DNA of 11,086 bases from UBA1368 sp964563125 (GTDB taxonomy: Bacteria; Bacillota; Syntrophomonadia; Syntrophomonadales; Syntrophomonadaceae), in assembly GCA_964563125.1 (NCBI GenBank), contig CAZLVY010000061.1:1-11086 (forward strand). Reading direction: 5' to 3'. Shown here piece after piece: positions 1 to 7,369 of this stretch. The translations under genes and the position numbers were made by a program. How positions within the stretch are numbered: position 1 is the first letter of the stretch; every line of letters begins with the position of its first letter. The notes under the pieces were generated by a model. That model saw only the letters and a list, made by a program, of their open reading frames with translations. It was not told the DNA's origin and made no database searches.

Positions 1-19
1 TTATGCTAGGGAGATTTAT

Positions 20-1408
20 TTACCAAAGTGAAACGCGAGAACCGTCCCCGTGTTTCGAGACCCAGATGCCTAGAAGGCTTAAAGCGGTAAAAATAGCAAA
101 GGCGGTCTTAAAGCTTAGCAGCAATTGCTGGGCAGGAGCAGCGGCAAGAGTCATATCGCCGATATAGTAGGCAGTGAGCAAGGTTACTAATGCCATACTA
201 ACTGCCTGCCCGATTAAGCGGGCAGTTCCCAGTGAGGATGAAGCAACTCCATAAAACTGCTTACTAACTGAGCCCATTATGGCATTACTATTGGGGGAAG
301 CGAAAAAGGCTACTCCGATTCCAATTATGATTAAATTGGCTATAATGAGCCAGGTTGGAAACTGCTCTGATAAGAAAATAAATATCCCCAGACCTATTGC
401 GCTGAGCCCCATACCAAAGGCTGATACAATCCTCGGAGGTATACGGTCTGAGGTTCGACCCGCTAAAGGCGAGAAAAGGGCCATAAAGACTGGTTGCGCC
501 AGTAGTATAAGACCTGCTGTCTGGGGGGGATAGCCTAAAATTAACTGTAGATATAATGACATGATAAAGCTGACAGCAAACATGGCACTGTAATTTATCA
601 TGGCGGCCAGATTGGTAAAAGCAAAAGTGCGGTTTTCTACATAAATCCGAATATTTAAAAGGGGATTAAGAGTCCTCAGTTCATATATAACAAAAAATAC
701 CAGAAGAATAATACCGATTAAGGCAGCCAGGGGGGCGATAATGGAACTGGTTAGTGACGACAGACCAAACAAAAATGCAGTCAGGCCGATGGCATATAAA
801 AAACTGCCGGTTGTATCAAACTTTTGCCCTTCCATGCCTTTAAAGTCGCCTTTTAGTTTAAAAAAAGCCAGACTGCAGGCTATAAGACTTAATATAAAAA
901 CTGCCATAAAAATGCTGCGCCAGCCCAGATTTCCACTCATCCAACCGCCTAAAAACGGACCTACAGATAGACCTATATAGGTTGCAGATGAACTTAAACC
1001 CAGGACGCGGCCTCTTTCCCTGGCAGGATATACTGAGGTCAAAATGGCCATGCCGGTACCAAATATCATAGAACTGGCCAGGCCCTGACATATGCGCATT
1101 ATAATTAAAATTTTGGCTGAGGTGGCTAATGCACATAATAAGGTAGCAATTGCAAACAGAAAGATGCCTATTACGTATACTCTTTTGCGGCCGATCATAT
1201 CTGCCAGACTGCCAAAGGGCAATAGCAAGGCGGCGGAAGCCAGCAGATAACTGGTTACAATCCAACTGATCAGAACAGCACTACTGGGAAAATCAACCGC
1301 AATAGAAGGAATTGCCAGATTAATAGAACTGCCCATAAATGTGATCATGAAAGAAGTTGTCATTACTACGATAAGAGTAGTGCGCATTAGACTGCGATTT
1401 TGTTCCAT
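20..1408 (-). CDS. MFS drug-exporter-type transporter (EmrB/QacA, DHA2-like)
   Basis: Predicted inner-membrane proton-coupled exporter of 462 residues. Seen: a strongly hydrophobic chain with MFS motif A (GSLADMIGRKR, about residues 66-76), the RxxQG motif B (RICQG, about 106-110) and the antiporter motif C (GLSVGPFLGGW, about 146-156). The length and the extra central hydrophobic stretches fit the 14-helix DHA2 group better than 12-helix families, but I did not count helices rigorously. The ATG is preceded by GAGGGAG about 5 nt upstream. It is the last gene of a minus-strand run, 55 bp after the NCS2 permease gene, so co-transcription is likely. Odd feature: residues 452-460 (KHGDGSRVS) are encoded by a REP-like palindrome, so the native C-terminus has probably been replaced. 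The substrate cannot be inferred. Confidence 0.9.
   Translation of the reverse strand: MEQNRSLMRTTLIVVMTTSFMITFMGSSINLAIPSIAVDFPSSAVLISWIVTSYLLASAALLLPFGSLADMIGRKRVYVIGIFLFAIATLLCALATSAKILIIMRICQGLASSMIFGTGMAILTSVYPARERGRVLGLSSSATYIGLSVGPFLGGWMSGNLGWRSIFMAVFILSLIACSLAFFKLKGDFKGMEGQKFDTTGSFLYAIGLTAFLFGLSSLTSSIIAPLAALIGIILLVFFVIYELRTLNPLLNIRIYVENRTFAFTNLAAMINYSAMFAVSFIMSLYLQLILGYPPQTAGLILLAQPVFMALFSPLAGRTSDRIPPRIVSAFGMGLSAIGLGIFIFLSEQFPTWLIIANLIIIGIGVAFFASPNSNAIMGSVSKQFYGVASSSLGTARLIGQAVSMALVTLLTAYYIGDMTLAAAPAQQLLLSFKTAFAIFTALSLLGIWVSKHGDGSRVSLW
30..56. repeat. REP-like palindrome inside the 3' end of the MFS gene
   Basis: Seen: GAAACGCG (30-37) pairs with CGTGTTTC (49-56), giving an 8-bp stem with one G-T position and an 11-nt loop that holds the GAACCGTCCCC core. 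The element reads through the last codons of the MFS gene, whose stop is at 20-22. Sequences with a GGGGACGGTTCTC core recur as dispersed REP-type elements in Clostridia, often linked to Y1 (IS200-like, RAYT) transposases; that is from memory. Only one copy of this core is in the window, so its repeated nature is inferred. Confidence 0.6.
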
Positions 1409-1463
1409 CCCGGCTCCCTCTTTTCTTTTTCACTGATAAGTATATTCTTACTATGGGCAACGG

Positions 1464-2741
1464 TCAATGGGTGTATACCATATGCTCCATAAAAAGAACG
1501 GCCAGTAACCCGACTACAAAGCCATTTCCCAGCAGGGGTTTTAAGAGAGGCGGAATAGCTGCCAATACTTCTGCCGGCAAAAAAGCAATGATAGTTCCTA
1601 ACAGGACTGGTAAAGCCAGAACCAGGGCATCTTCAAAACTGGTTAAGCAATTACTTTGCTGAGCTAACATTAAGCCGGCTCCGATTTGAGAACTCATCAA
1701 ATATATAAGGATACTGCCTACCATAACCGATGGAATACTGCCAAAAAAACCAATTACCAGGGGAGAAAATGCTAATAAAAACAAACCAAGCCCGGCAGGT
1801 AATAGGGTAAAACGTGAGGCACTGCCGGTGGAGACAATAAAGCCGGGGCCGATGGAGTAATTGACGGGGCCGATAATTCCAAAAAACCCGGACAGCATAT
1901 TGCCCAGACCGGTAAAAGCTACACCGCGCTTTACGCGGCTCGGCATATCTTTGAGATTTAAAACTTCGCCTACTGATTGCAGGGAGGCTATGTCATTAAT
2001 AGCCAGGGCCAGATAACAAATCAAAAAAGCTGACAGAACCCCTATATCAACCGAAGGAGTAGTTATAAAACCGCTGAAAAAAGTAGCCAACTTAGGCAAT
2101 TCATGCATACCTGGTTCAAGGGGCACTGCAAAAATAAAAATATATGCCAGGCTGCCGATTAGCATAGCAAAAACTATTATAAGAGATTTGAAAATACCTT
2201 GTAAGTATTTGGAGGCAATAAACATCAGCAAGGTGACAAGGAGGCCAAAGATCAGATTGGCAGCAGGAGAAACGTTGCCGCCTCCGTCGATTAACATATT
2301 TAAAATGGTTGGCGTCAAGGTAAAGGCAATCAGGATTAAGACCACCACAATTACCCGGGGGGTAAACAGTAGTTTCAGGTAATTAAATAAACTGCTTAAA
2401 CTAAGCATAGTCAGCAGCAGTCCGCCTATAAAAACTGACGTATATATGGTGTTTAATGATGCGCCCTGACTGGCTAAAATGCCTATCAATAGAACCGTTG
2501 CCGGACCAGTAATTACGGGCAGACGGTGACCGCCAATAACCTGAGCAATAAATAGTAATCCAGTGATGAAAAATATTTTTTGCAAGTAGATAATTTGACC
2601 GTTCATATCATCAAAATGAAAACCGGCAATAACTTTACCGGCGATTAAAATCGACGGGATAGTAACTGCCAGCCACTGCAGACCTAAAAGAAGTAGTTCT
2701 GCCCACCCGGGGCGATCGTCAACACCATATTTTAAATCCAT
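1464..2741 (-). CDS. NCS2-family (xanthine/uracil-type) permease, substrate unassigned
   Basis: Predicted membrane transporter of 425 residues in the nucleobase-cation symporter-2 fold. Seen: the N-terminal GLQWLAVTIPS segment where relatives have a QH pair, ITGPATVLLIG in the TM3 region (about 77-87), the FTPRVIVVVLILI stretch (about 126-138), and the TM8 and TM10 regions (AINDIASLQSVGE, about 247-259; NYSIGPGF, about 294-301). The usual substrate-binding carboxylates of UraA-type permeases seem absent: by hand alignment, N249 and Y295 replace the TM8 and TM10 glutamates. Classical uracil or xanthine transport is therefore doubtful. The ATG has GGAGG about 6 nt upstream. The gene lies between the QueG-like gene (45-bp gap) and the MFS gene (55-bp gap), probably in one operon. 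Confidence 0.8.
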   Translation of the reverse strand: MDLKYGVDDRPGWAELLLLGLQWLAVTIPSILIAGKVIAGFHFDDMNGQIIYLQKIFFITGLLFIAQVIGGHRLPVITGPATVLLIGILASQGASLNTIYTSVFIGGLLLTMLSLSSLFNYLKLLFTPRVIVVVLILIAFTLTPTILNMLIDGGGNVSPAANLIFGLLVTLLMFIASKYLQGIFKSLIIVFAMLIGSLAYIFIFAVPLEPGMHELPKLATFFSGFITTPSVDIGVLSAFLICYLALAINDIASLQSVGEVLNLKDMPSRVKRGVAFTGLGNMLSGFFGIIGPVNYSIGPGFIVSTGSASRFTLLPAGLGLFLLAFSPLVIGFFGSIPSVMVGSILIYLMSSQIGAGLMLAQQSNCLTSFEDALVLALPVLLGTIIAFLPAEVLAAIPPLLKPLLGNGFVVGLLAVLFMEHMVYTH

Positions 2742-2786
2742 TTATTCCTCCATAAATGAAGCAGAGAAAAATTCTTACTTCACAGA

Positions 2787-3815
2787 TTAACTAATCTTTT
2801 CCAGAGCCCAGGCCGCCATTTCGGTAACTCTTTTATCACTGTTTTCTGCTAAACATCTTTTAAGATCTTCTATATATTTGGGGTCGAGGCTGTTGCCCAT
2901 TGCGCGGGCGACATTCATCTGAAACCGCCATATTTCTTCGGCAGGCATGTAAAACATATGCGGCCAGACACGACTGTTATAATATTCCTTATCCATATGC
3001 AGTAATTTGGGCAAATCAAAATCCTCAGCCCAAGCGGATATCTTATTATTTACCGGCAGTTCCTGTGCCATCCAGGATTCATTGCGCGGGCATACTTCCT
3101 GACAGCGGTCACAGCCGTATATTCTCATGCCCATTGCTTCACGGTATTCCAAAGGCGTTATGTCTTCACTGTAATAGCTTAAATAGGAAATGCATTTACG
3201 AGGATCAATTTTGTTGGAACCAAGTAATGCACCAGTCGGACAAGCAGCAATGCAAGCGTTTTTACACCATTTTGGGCAGGAATTTCCTACAGATGGATTA
3301 TCCGGAGCAAATTCCTGATCAACCAGATAAACTACAGGAAATACCCAGGAGCTATGCCGGGCGGTTTTATTGGAATAAAACAGGCAATTCTTACCGAAAG
3401 TACCTAACCCGGCACGGGCTGCCGCTAAACGCTGGGGAATATTGGCTCCTGATTTGGAGTTTATGCCATTATCGCGCAGAAAATTACGGAATGCTTTAGA
3501 TTTTTTACTTAGATTGTCTTTGGTAACCCGGTCATCATTCATATAACAGCGGCCAAATTTGCCAACCATGGAAGGCGGGAAAGCTTCCTGAAAATAATTT
3601 TCAATCAGCACTATAATACTTTTTGCTTCCGGAAATATATCCTGTGGGCTGGTTCCTTCGAGCAGGTCCAGTCCCTTATCAGGTGCCCATGCATATAGTT
3701 CCTGACGCTCCAGCAAAATTTCCTTTTGTTTTTCAAAAGGTTCAGCTGTTGTAAAACCAATATCAGCAAAACCAAGTCTTAGCGCTTCAGCAATAACATC
3801 CTGTTTTTTTAGCAC
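2787..3815 (-). CDS. QueG-like double [4Fe-4S] protein (epoxyqueuosine reductase family)
   Basis: A 342-residue cytoplasmic iron-sulfur protein of the QueG/DUF1730 family; studied members use cobalamin and two [4Fe-4S] clusters to reduce epoxyqueuosine in tRNA. Seen: the family signature LAAARAGLGTFGKN (130-143), eight ligand cysteines (C180, C184, C188, C192; C208, C235, C238, C242) in CxxxCxxxCxxxCP and YGCDRCQEVCPRN contexts, and a C-terminal HEAT-like helix pair (about 295-340) ending in AAWALEKIS. The first cluster motif has x3 spacing where QueG usually has CxxCxxC. By hand alignment the catalytic Asp of QueG, just before the AGLG motif, is missing (region NSKSGANIPQRL), so this may be a paralog with another substrate. 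The start is GTG with GGGGGGAG upstream. It is probably the first gene of an operon with two transporters. Confidence 0.75.
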   Translation of the reverse strand: MLKKQDVIAEALRLGFADIGFTTAEPFEKQKEILLERQELYAWAPDKGLDLLEGTSPQDIFPEAKSIIVLIENYFQEAFPPSMVGKFGRCYMNDDRVTKDNLSKKSKAFRNFLRDNGINSKSGANIPQRLAAARAGLGTFGKNCLFYSNKTARHSSWVFPVVYLVDQEFAPDNPSVGNSCPKWCKNACIAACPTGALLGSNKIDPRKCISYLSYYSEDITPLEYREAMGMRIYGCDRCQEVCPRNESWMAQELPVNNKISAWAEDFDLPKLLHMDKEYYNSRVWPHMFYMPAEEIWRFQMNVARAMGNSLDPKYIEDLKRCLAENSDKRVTEMAAWALEKIS

Positions 3816-3882
3816 AATACTCCCCCCTCGAAGTCCTTTTTACATATCTTATCATTTATCAATTATTTTTGGCATCGGAAAA

Positions 3883-3905
3883 CGGGGGCAAACTTATTGC
3901 CCCCG
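3883..3905 (-). terminator. Rho-independent terminator-like hairpin after the DUF6125 gene
   Basis: Seen: CGGGGGCAA (3883-3891) and TTGCCCCCG (3897-3905) form a perfect 9-bp stem with a 5-nt loop. On the minus strand the stem is followed by TTTTCC, a short U-run. It lies 53 bp beyond the stop codon of the minus-strand DUF6125 gene and 68 bp before the QueG-like start, so it could separate the two transcription units. The short U-run makes it imperfect, and it abuts a REP-like sequence, so it may instead be part of that element. Confidence 0.5.
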
Positions 3906-3916
3906 GTGTTTCCTTC

Positions 3917-3936
3917 GGGGTCAGGCACCAAAGTTG
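3917..3936. repeat. REP-like element with GGGGTCAGGCACC core
   Basis: Seen: a GGGGTCAGGCACC core followed by AAAGTTG between the DUF6125 and QueG-like genes. CACC (3926-3929) can pair with GGTG (3905-3908), and CC with GG around a TTC loop. Cores reading TGGTGCCTGACCCC are widespread dispersed REP-type sequences in bacterial genomes; this is from memory and could not be searched. It shares ACCAAAGT followed a few bases later by CGAGAA with the repeat at the left end of the window, which suggests the two are related modules. Confidence 0.45.
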
Positions 3937-3957
3937 CCGAGAATAGTAATGAAGCAA

Positions 3958-4716
3958 TTATTCGTGCAATGTGAAACGCCAGGCACAGAACCATTCTGAG
4001 GGATGATCATCAGGGGGACATCCTATGCATTCGGTCTTGATACGCTCATCAATCTCCCAGGCAAAGCGGCTGTATTCCACCAGCCCTGCTGATTTGCAGG
4101 GATAATCAGCCAGACCCTTACGTTTACGGGCAGATTGTACGCGGCAGTCATTCATTTGAAAAACAATGCTAGTGGGGCTTTCTTCTATAATAGATTGCAC
4201 ATTGATCCGTGAGTACATTCTAAATCCCAGAGCTCTTTTCAAACCTTCCAGGCCTGCCTGTTCAGGTAATCCCAGGAAATTTTTAATCATACGAGCTTCT
4301 ACCGGAGAGAAACGGTTCCAACAGGAATCGTTGCAGCGCTTGGCATCATTCATGCCATAAGTCTGTTCGATGGTCTGAAACCAGATGCCATCCATAGCCA
4401 ACCAGTTCTTTCCCATTTCCCCGGTTAGTTCCAGCAGTTTCTCGCGCGGCAGATCAAGCAGGGGTTGGGGGATGCCTTCATTTACCTCAAAGCCCAGTAC
4501 TTTACCCATACGTTCCACTTCTATACGAGTGGATTTCGCATAAACTTCTTCAAACATATCCAAGGCGCGCTTCATTCCCAGTTGGTGCTCAGCCTCTCGC
4601 AACCAAAGAGTGTGGTGGACTGCCATTCGGTGCGACATATCCATAATGTAACGAGCCAAATCTTCCTGACTTAAATCCTGCAACTGCTCATATCCTTTAT
4701 CCGGTTGTGATTTCAT
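3958..4716 (-). CDS. DUF6125-family Cys-rich protein
   Basis: A 252-residue soluble protein that I recognise as DUF6125-like, possibly related to the L-2-amino-thiazoline-4-carboxylate hydrolase group; its biochemical role is not established. Seen: two similar helical segments about 74 residues apart (about 31-75 and 105-149), each with W, E, GM, A, E and LG at matching positions. A C-terminal region follows with NDCRVQSARKRKG (189-201), DYPCKSAG (204-211) and CIGCPPDDHP (230-239). Cysteines 128, 132, 191, 207, 230, 233 and 244 suggest metal or iron-sulfur binding (inference). The C-terminal Cys pattern loosely recalls V4R-type sensor domains. The ATG is preceded by AGGAGG, 9 nt away. The gene has its own candidate promoter, and a hairpin separates it from the QueG-like gene. 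Confidence 0.7.
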   Translation of the reverse strand: MKSQPDKGYEQLQDLSQEDLARYIMDMSHRMAVHHTLWLREAEHQLGMKRALDMFEEVYAKSTRIEVERMGKVLGFEVNEGIPQPLLDLPREKLLELTGEMGKNWLAMDGIWFQTIEQTYGMNDAKRCNDSCWNRFSPVEARMIKNFLGLPEQAGLEGLKRALGFRMYSRINVQSIIEESPTSIVFQMNDCRVQSARKRKGLADYPCKSAGLVEYSRFAWEIDERIKTECIGCPPDDHPSEWFCAWRFTLHE

Positions 4717-4796
4717 AAATTATTTCCTCCTATTCATTGCCTGCAGGCTGTACTTACCTTAATACTACCACTTTGGGAAAAACATGAGGGGCTCTT

Positions 4797-4825
4797 TTTA
4801 AAGAATTAATAACTTTCCTTATCAA
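4797..4825 (-). promoter_or_regulatory. Candidate sigma-A promoter for the DUF6125 gene
   Basis: Seen on the minus strand: TTGATA (4820-4825), a 17-nt spacer, then TTTAAA (4797-4802). These match the -35 and -10 consensus at five and four of six positions. It would give a leader of about 75 nt before the ATG at 4716. The 233-bp divergent region between this gene and feoA is AT-rich on the feoA side; I found no equally good promoter there for feoA. Confidence 0.4.
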
Positions 4826-4949
4826 TTGGAAGGGGATTCGCCGCTGATCAGCCAGTGATAGAAGTGAAAGTGATTTTTGTGCGTAACATCTTAGCCTTGT
4901 TCTGCTTATTATAAAGTAGTTACTTATAGCATTTTATTGGGGTGTTGTA

Positions 4950-5171
4950 TTGTTAAAACTTACACAACTGCCATTAAACTCCAAGGGGAAGATTAGTTTT
5001 GTAAATGCTGCCGGGCCACTGCGCAGGAGATTGCTGGATTTGGGATTTGTACCCGGGACAGTTGTAGAAATGGTGAGGAGGAGCCCGGCCGGTAGTCCAG
5101 CTGTCTATCTAGTCAGGGGCACAATGATAGCTTTGAGAAAAGAGCAATCTGATAATATCTGGGTAGAGTGA
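4950..5171 (+). CDS. feoA: FeoA, SH3-like accessory protein of ferrous iron transport
   Basis: A 73-residue cytoplasmic protein of the FeoA family, which assists the ferrous iron transporter FeoB. Seen: the conserved core RRRLLDLGFVPGT (25-37), then VEMVRRSPAGSPAVYLVRG (about 39-57) and the closing strand MIALRKEQ. The length fits free-standing FeoA proteins. The start is TTG, chosen because GGGGTG lies 5 nt upstream and the protein then begins directly with the first FeoA strand. It is the first gene of a plus-strand run with the split feoB genes, the next start lying 31 nt (or 16 nt, if CTG is used) after the stop. An AAGTA-GT-TACTT inverted repeat at 4914-4925 precedes it; no convincing Fur box was seen. 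Confidence 0.92.
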   Translation: MLKLTQLPLNSKGKISFVNAAGPLRRRLLDLGFVPGTVVEMVRRSPAGSPAVYLVRGTMIALRKEQSDNIWVE

Positions 5172-5202
5172 AACGGGGTGAAAAAAGCTGGGCAAGGCAC
5201 AA

Positions 5203-5955
5203 TTGATCAAGCTGCATAAGGAGTATCTGCCAGAAGAGAAGAATACCCCGATAATTGCTTTGGCAGGCAATCCCAATACCGGTAAAAGCACGATATTTAA
5301 CCTCCTGACCGGGCTTAAACAGCATACGGGTAATTGGCCCGGCAAAACCGTATTGCAGTCGCGTGGTTCGTATTGTTTTAAACAACGAGAATACACTATT
5401 GTTGATTTACCCGGTACTTACTCACTGTTGGCAAATTCACCTGATGAACAGACTGCCCGCGATTTTATATGCTTTGCGAAACCTGAAGCTACAGTAGTTG
5501 TGACTGATGCTACCTGTCTGGAGCGCAATTTAAACCTGGTCCTGCAAGTTCTAGAGATAACCCCCAGATTAATAGTATCTTTGAATCTTCTTGATGAAGC
5601 ACGACGTAAGAATATTTTCGTTGATATAAAAGCTCTGGAAGTTGAATTGGGTGTACCGGTTATTGCAACTGTGGCAAGTAAAGGCAAAGGAATAATCGAT
5701 TTACAGGCGGCGATTAAGGATATGGTAGAAGGAACTACTGCTGTCAAACCGCGGCCTATAATTTATGAGTCAGATATGGAAAGGGCAATAAAAGAAATCG
5801 AAAAGCGCCTGGCCAGTGTGGTAAAAGACGATAGTATTAATAGCCGCTGGCTGGCCTTAAGATTGCTCGATGGAGATGGCAGCATTCTCGAAAGGTTGGC
5901 AGATTATTATAATTTGGAGGATAAAGTATGGGCGCAAAGCCTGCTGAAGTTATAG
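5203..5955 (+). CDS. feoB: FeoB GTPase-domain protein (N-terminal half of a split FeoB)
   Basis: A 250-residue protein holding the cytoplasmic G domain and part of the helical domain of FeoB, which controls ferrous iron uptake. Seen: G1 GNPNTGKST (22-30), G2 Thr in WPGKTV (T49), G3 DLPG (68-71), G4 NLLD (128-131) and a G5-like ATVASKGKG (155-163). It ends with TAG at 5953-5955 and has no membrane segment, whereas intact FeoB proteins run to roughly 600-800 residues. The membrane half is encoded by the next gene in the -1 frame with a 28-bp overlap. The start is uncertain: TTG at 5203 with AAGG 5 nt before it, or an in-frame CTG at 5188 placed 7 nt after GGGGTG. All GTPase motifs look intact, so the protein should bind GTP. 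Confidence 0.88.
   Translation: MIKLHKEYLPEEKNTPIIALAGNPNTGKSTIFNLLTGLKQHTGNWPGKTVLQSRGSYCFKQREYTIVDLPGTYSLLANSPDEQTARDFICFAKPEATVVVTDATCLERNLNLVLQVLEITPRLIVSLNLLDEARRKNIFVDIKALEVELGVPVIATVASKGKGIIDLQAAIKDMVEGTTAVKPRPIIYESDMERAIKEIEKRLASVVKDDSINSRWLALRLLDGDGSILERLADYYNLEDKVWAQSLLKL
5916..5930 (+). promoter_or_regulatory. Internal Shine-Dalgarno and ATG starting the FeoB membrane half
   Basis: Seen: GGAGG at 5916-5920 and ATG at 5928-5930 with a 7-nt spacer, inside the end of the G-domain gene. The reading frame of the downstream gene is closed just upstream by TAA at 5922-5924. The second protein must therefore start here, or ribosomes must shift frame between 5925 and 5952. I saw no clear heptameric slippery site in that interval, which favours coupled re-initiation. 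Confidence 0.7.
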
Positions 5956-7334
5956 AGATGAAGCTTTCCGGCATAAGGACCATTGTGCCGGACAACCATG
6001 AAATAAGTGATAAAATTGTTAAAGTTATTTACAATGAAGCCGAGCTCATCGCCAGTAAAGTAGTCAATAGAAGTGAACAGTCAGTAGATTTGGACCGCCG
6101 CTTAGACGACATTTTGACTTCACGGCTTTTTGGTTATCCCATTATGATATTGATACTGGGCATAATTCTATGGCTAACTATAAGTGGAGCCAATTACCCC
6201 TCACAAGTTCTGAGCGATTTGCTGTTTCGAATTGAAAAGGTCATTGGGACGATATTTTCATTTATAGGTGCCCCCGACTGGTTATATGGATTTTTGGTAC
6301 AGGGAGTCTACCGCTCGCTGGCATGGGTAGTATCAGTAATGCTACCGCCTATGGCAATATTTTTCCCGCTCTTTACTATACTTGAAGACTTGGGATACTT
6401 ACCCCGGGTAGCTTTCAACATGGATAATCTTTTCTGCCGGGCAGGGGCTTGCGGTAAACAGGCGCTCACCATGTGCATGGGATTTGGCTGTAATGCTGCT
6501 GGTGTAATAGCCTGCCGTATAATTGAATCACCGCGAGAACGATTGATCGCTATTTTAACCAATAGTTTCGTGCCCTGTAATGGCAGGTTCCCCTTGCTTA
6601 TTACCATGGCAGTAATTTTTCTAGGAGGTATGATCTGGAATGCCGCTAATATAACTGCTACTTTGGCAGTAGTCGCGGCAGTATTAATTGGTATTATGGT
6701 TACACTGCTTGTTTCTTCTCTGCTTTCTAAGACCTTGCTGAAAGGCATTCCTTCATTTTTTGCCCTGGAAATGCCTTCCTACCGTAAACCGATGTTCGGG
6801 CAAATTATAGTCAGATCCATATTGGATCGAACTATGTTTGTGCTATCACGCGCCATTATAGTTGCTGCTCCTGCCGGTGGAATCATTTGGATCCTGGCTA
6901 ATATCAGTATTGGCGATATGAGCATGCTTGCTCATGCAGCCTCCTTTTTAGACCCATTTGCCCGTTTGATAGGATTGGATGGAATCATACTAATGGCATT
7001 TATTTTAGGACTACCGGCTAATGAATTAGTGATACCCCTGATGATAATGGGCTACATGGCAACTGGTTCACTGCAAGATGTGCAAAGCCTGGCAGCACTC
7101 AAAACCATGCTGGTTGATCAACATGGCTGGACATATATAACCGCAATTTGTGTAATGCTCTTTTCTCTGCTCCATTATCCCTGTGCAACAACTTTGCTGA
7201 CTATTTACCGTGAGACTAAAAGCTTTAAATGGACCTTATTATCCTTTATCATCCCACTCGTCACTGCCTGCACAGTCTGTTTTCTGGTTGCACAGGCTGT
7301 AAGAATATTCCTGATATTCCCTTTTACATGGTAA
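5928..7334 (+). CDS. feoB: FeoB membrane-channel protein (C-terminal half of a split FeoB)
   Basis: A 468-residue polytopic membrane protein, the transport core of FeoB. Seen: an N-terminal soluble stretch (about 1-65) matching the end of the FeoB helical domain (ISDKIVKVIYNEAELIASKVV), then several membrane segments. It carries the FeoB gate motifs LEDLGYLPRVAFNMD (152-166), GFGCN (185-189), FVPCNGRFP (214-222), GLPANE (361-366) and HYPCATTLLTIYRET (416-430). The variant with CGKQALTMCMGFGCN, in place of GKSFIP-type sequences, fits a Clostridia-type FeoB subclass. The ATG has a strong SD within the preceding gene, so the two halves are probably made in a coupled fashion and assemble in the membrane. 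A sequencing frameshift cannot be fully excluded, but a dedicated SD and ATG would then be coincidence. Confidence 0.9.
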   Translation: MGAKPAEVIEMKLSGIRTIVPDNHEISDKIVKVIYNEAELIASKVVNRSEQSVDLDRRLDDILTSRLFGYPIMILILGIILWLTISGANYPSQVLSDLLFRIEKVIGTIFSFIGAPDWLYGFLVQGVYRSLAWVVSVMLPPMAIFFPLFTILEDLGYLPRVAFNMDNLFCRAGACGKQALTMCMGFGCNAAGVIACRIIESPRERLIAILTNSFVPCNGRFPLLITMAVIFLGGMIWNAANITATLAVVAAVLIGIMVTLLVSSLLSKTLLKGIPSFFALEMPSYRKPMFGQIIVRSILDRTMFVLSRAIIVAAPAGGIIWILANISIGDMSMLAHAASFLDPFARLIGLDGIILMAFILGLPANELVIPLMIMGYMATGSLQDVQSLAALKTMLVDQHGWTYITAICVMLFSLLHYPCATTLLTIYRETKSFKWTLLSFIIPLVTACTVCFLVAQAVRIFLIFPFTW

Positions 7335-7369
7335 AATACAAGAAAATAAATGTAACCTGTTAAAAAGGG

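Noticed and set aside
858..1265. Minus-strand open frame of 135 codons inside the MFS gene
   Set aside because: It is an out-of-frame shadow of a clear MFS protein with intact motifs.
2900..3499. Long plus-strand open frame of 199 codons opposite the QueG-like gene
   Set aside because: It has no SD, its product resembles no family, and the opposite strand carries eight conserved Fe-S cysteines in the right order.
4739..4748. Palindrome GCCTGCAGGC as an operator
   Set aside because: Ten bases only, downstream of the candidate promoter, with no second copy and no link to a regulator in the window.
4843..4852. Palindrome GCTGATCAGC as an iron-responsive operator for feo
   Set aside because: It does not resemble a Fur box, is about 100 bp from feoA, and stands alone.
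5925..5955. feoB as a frameshifted pseudogene
   Set aside because: Both halves keep every key motif, and the second half has its own SD and ATG. Not excluded absolutely, but less likely than a split gene.
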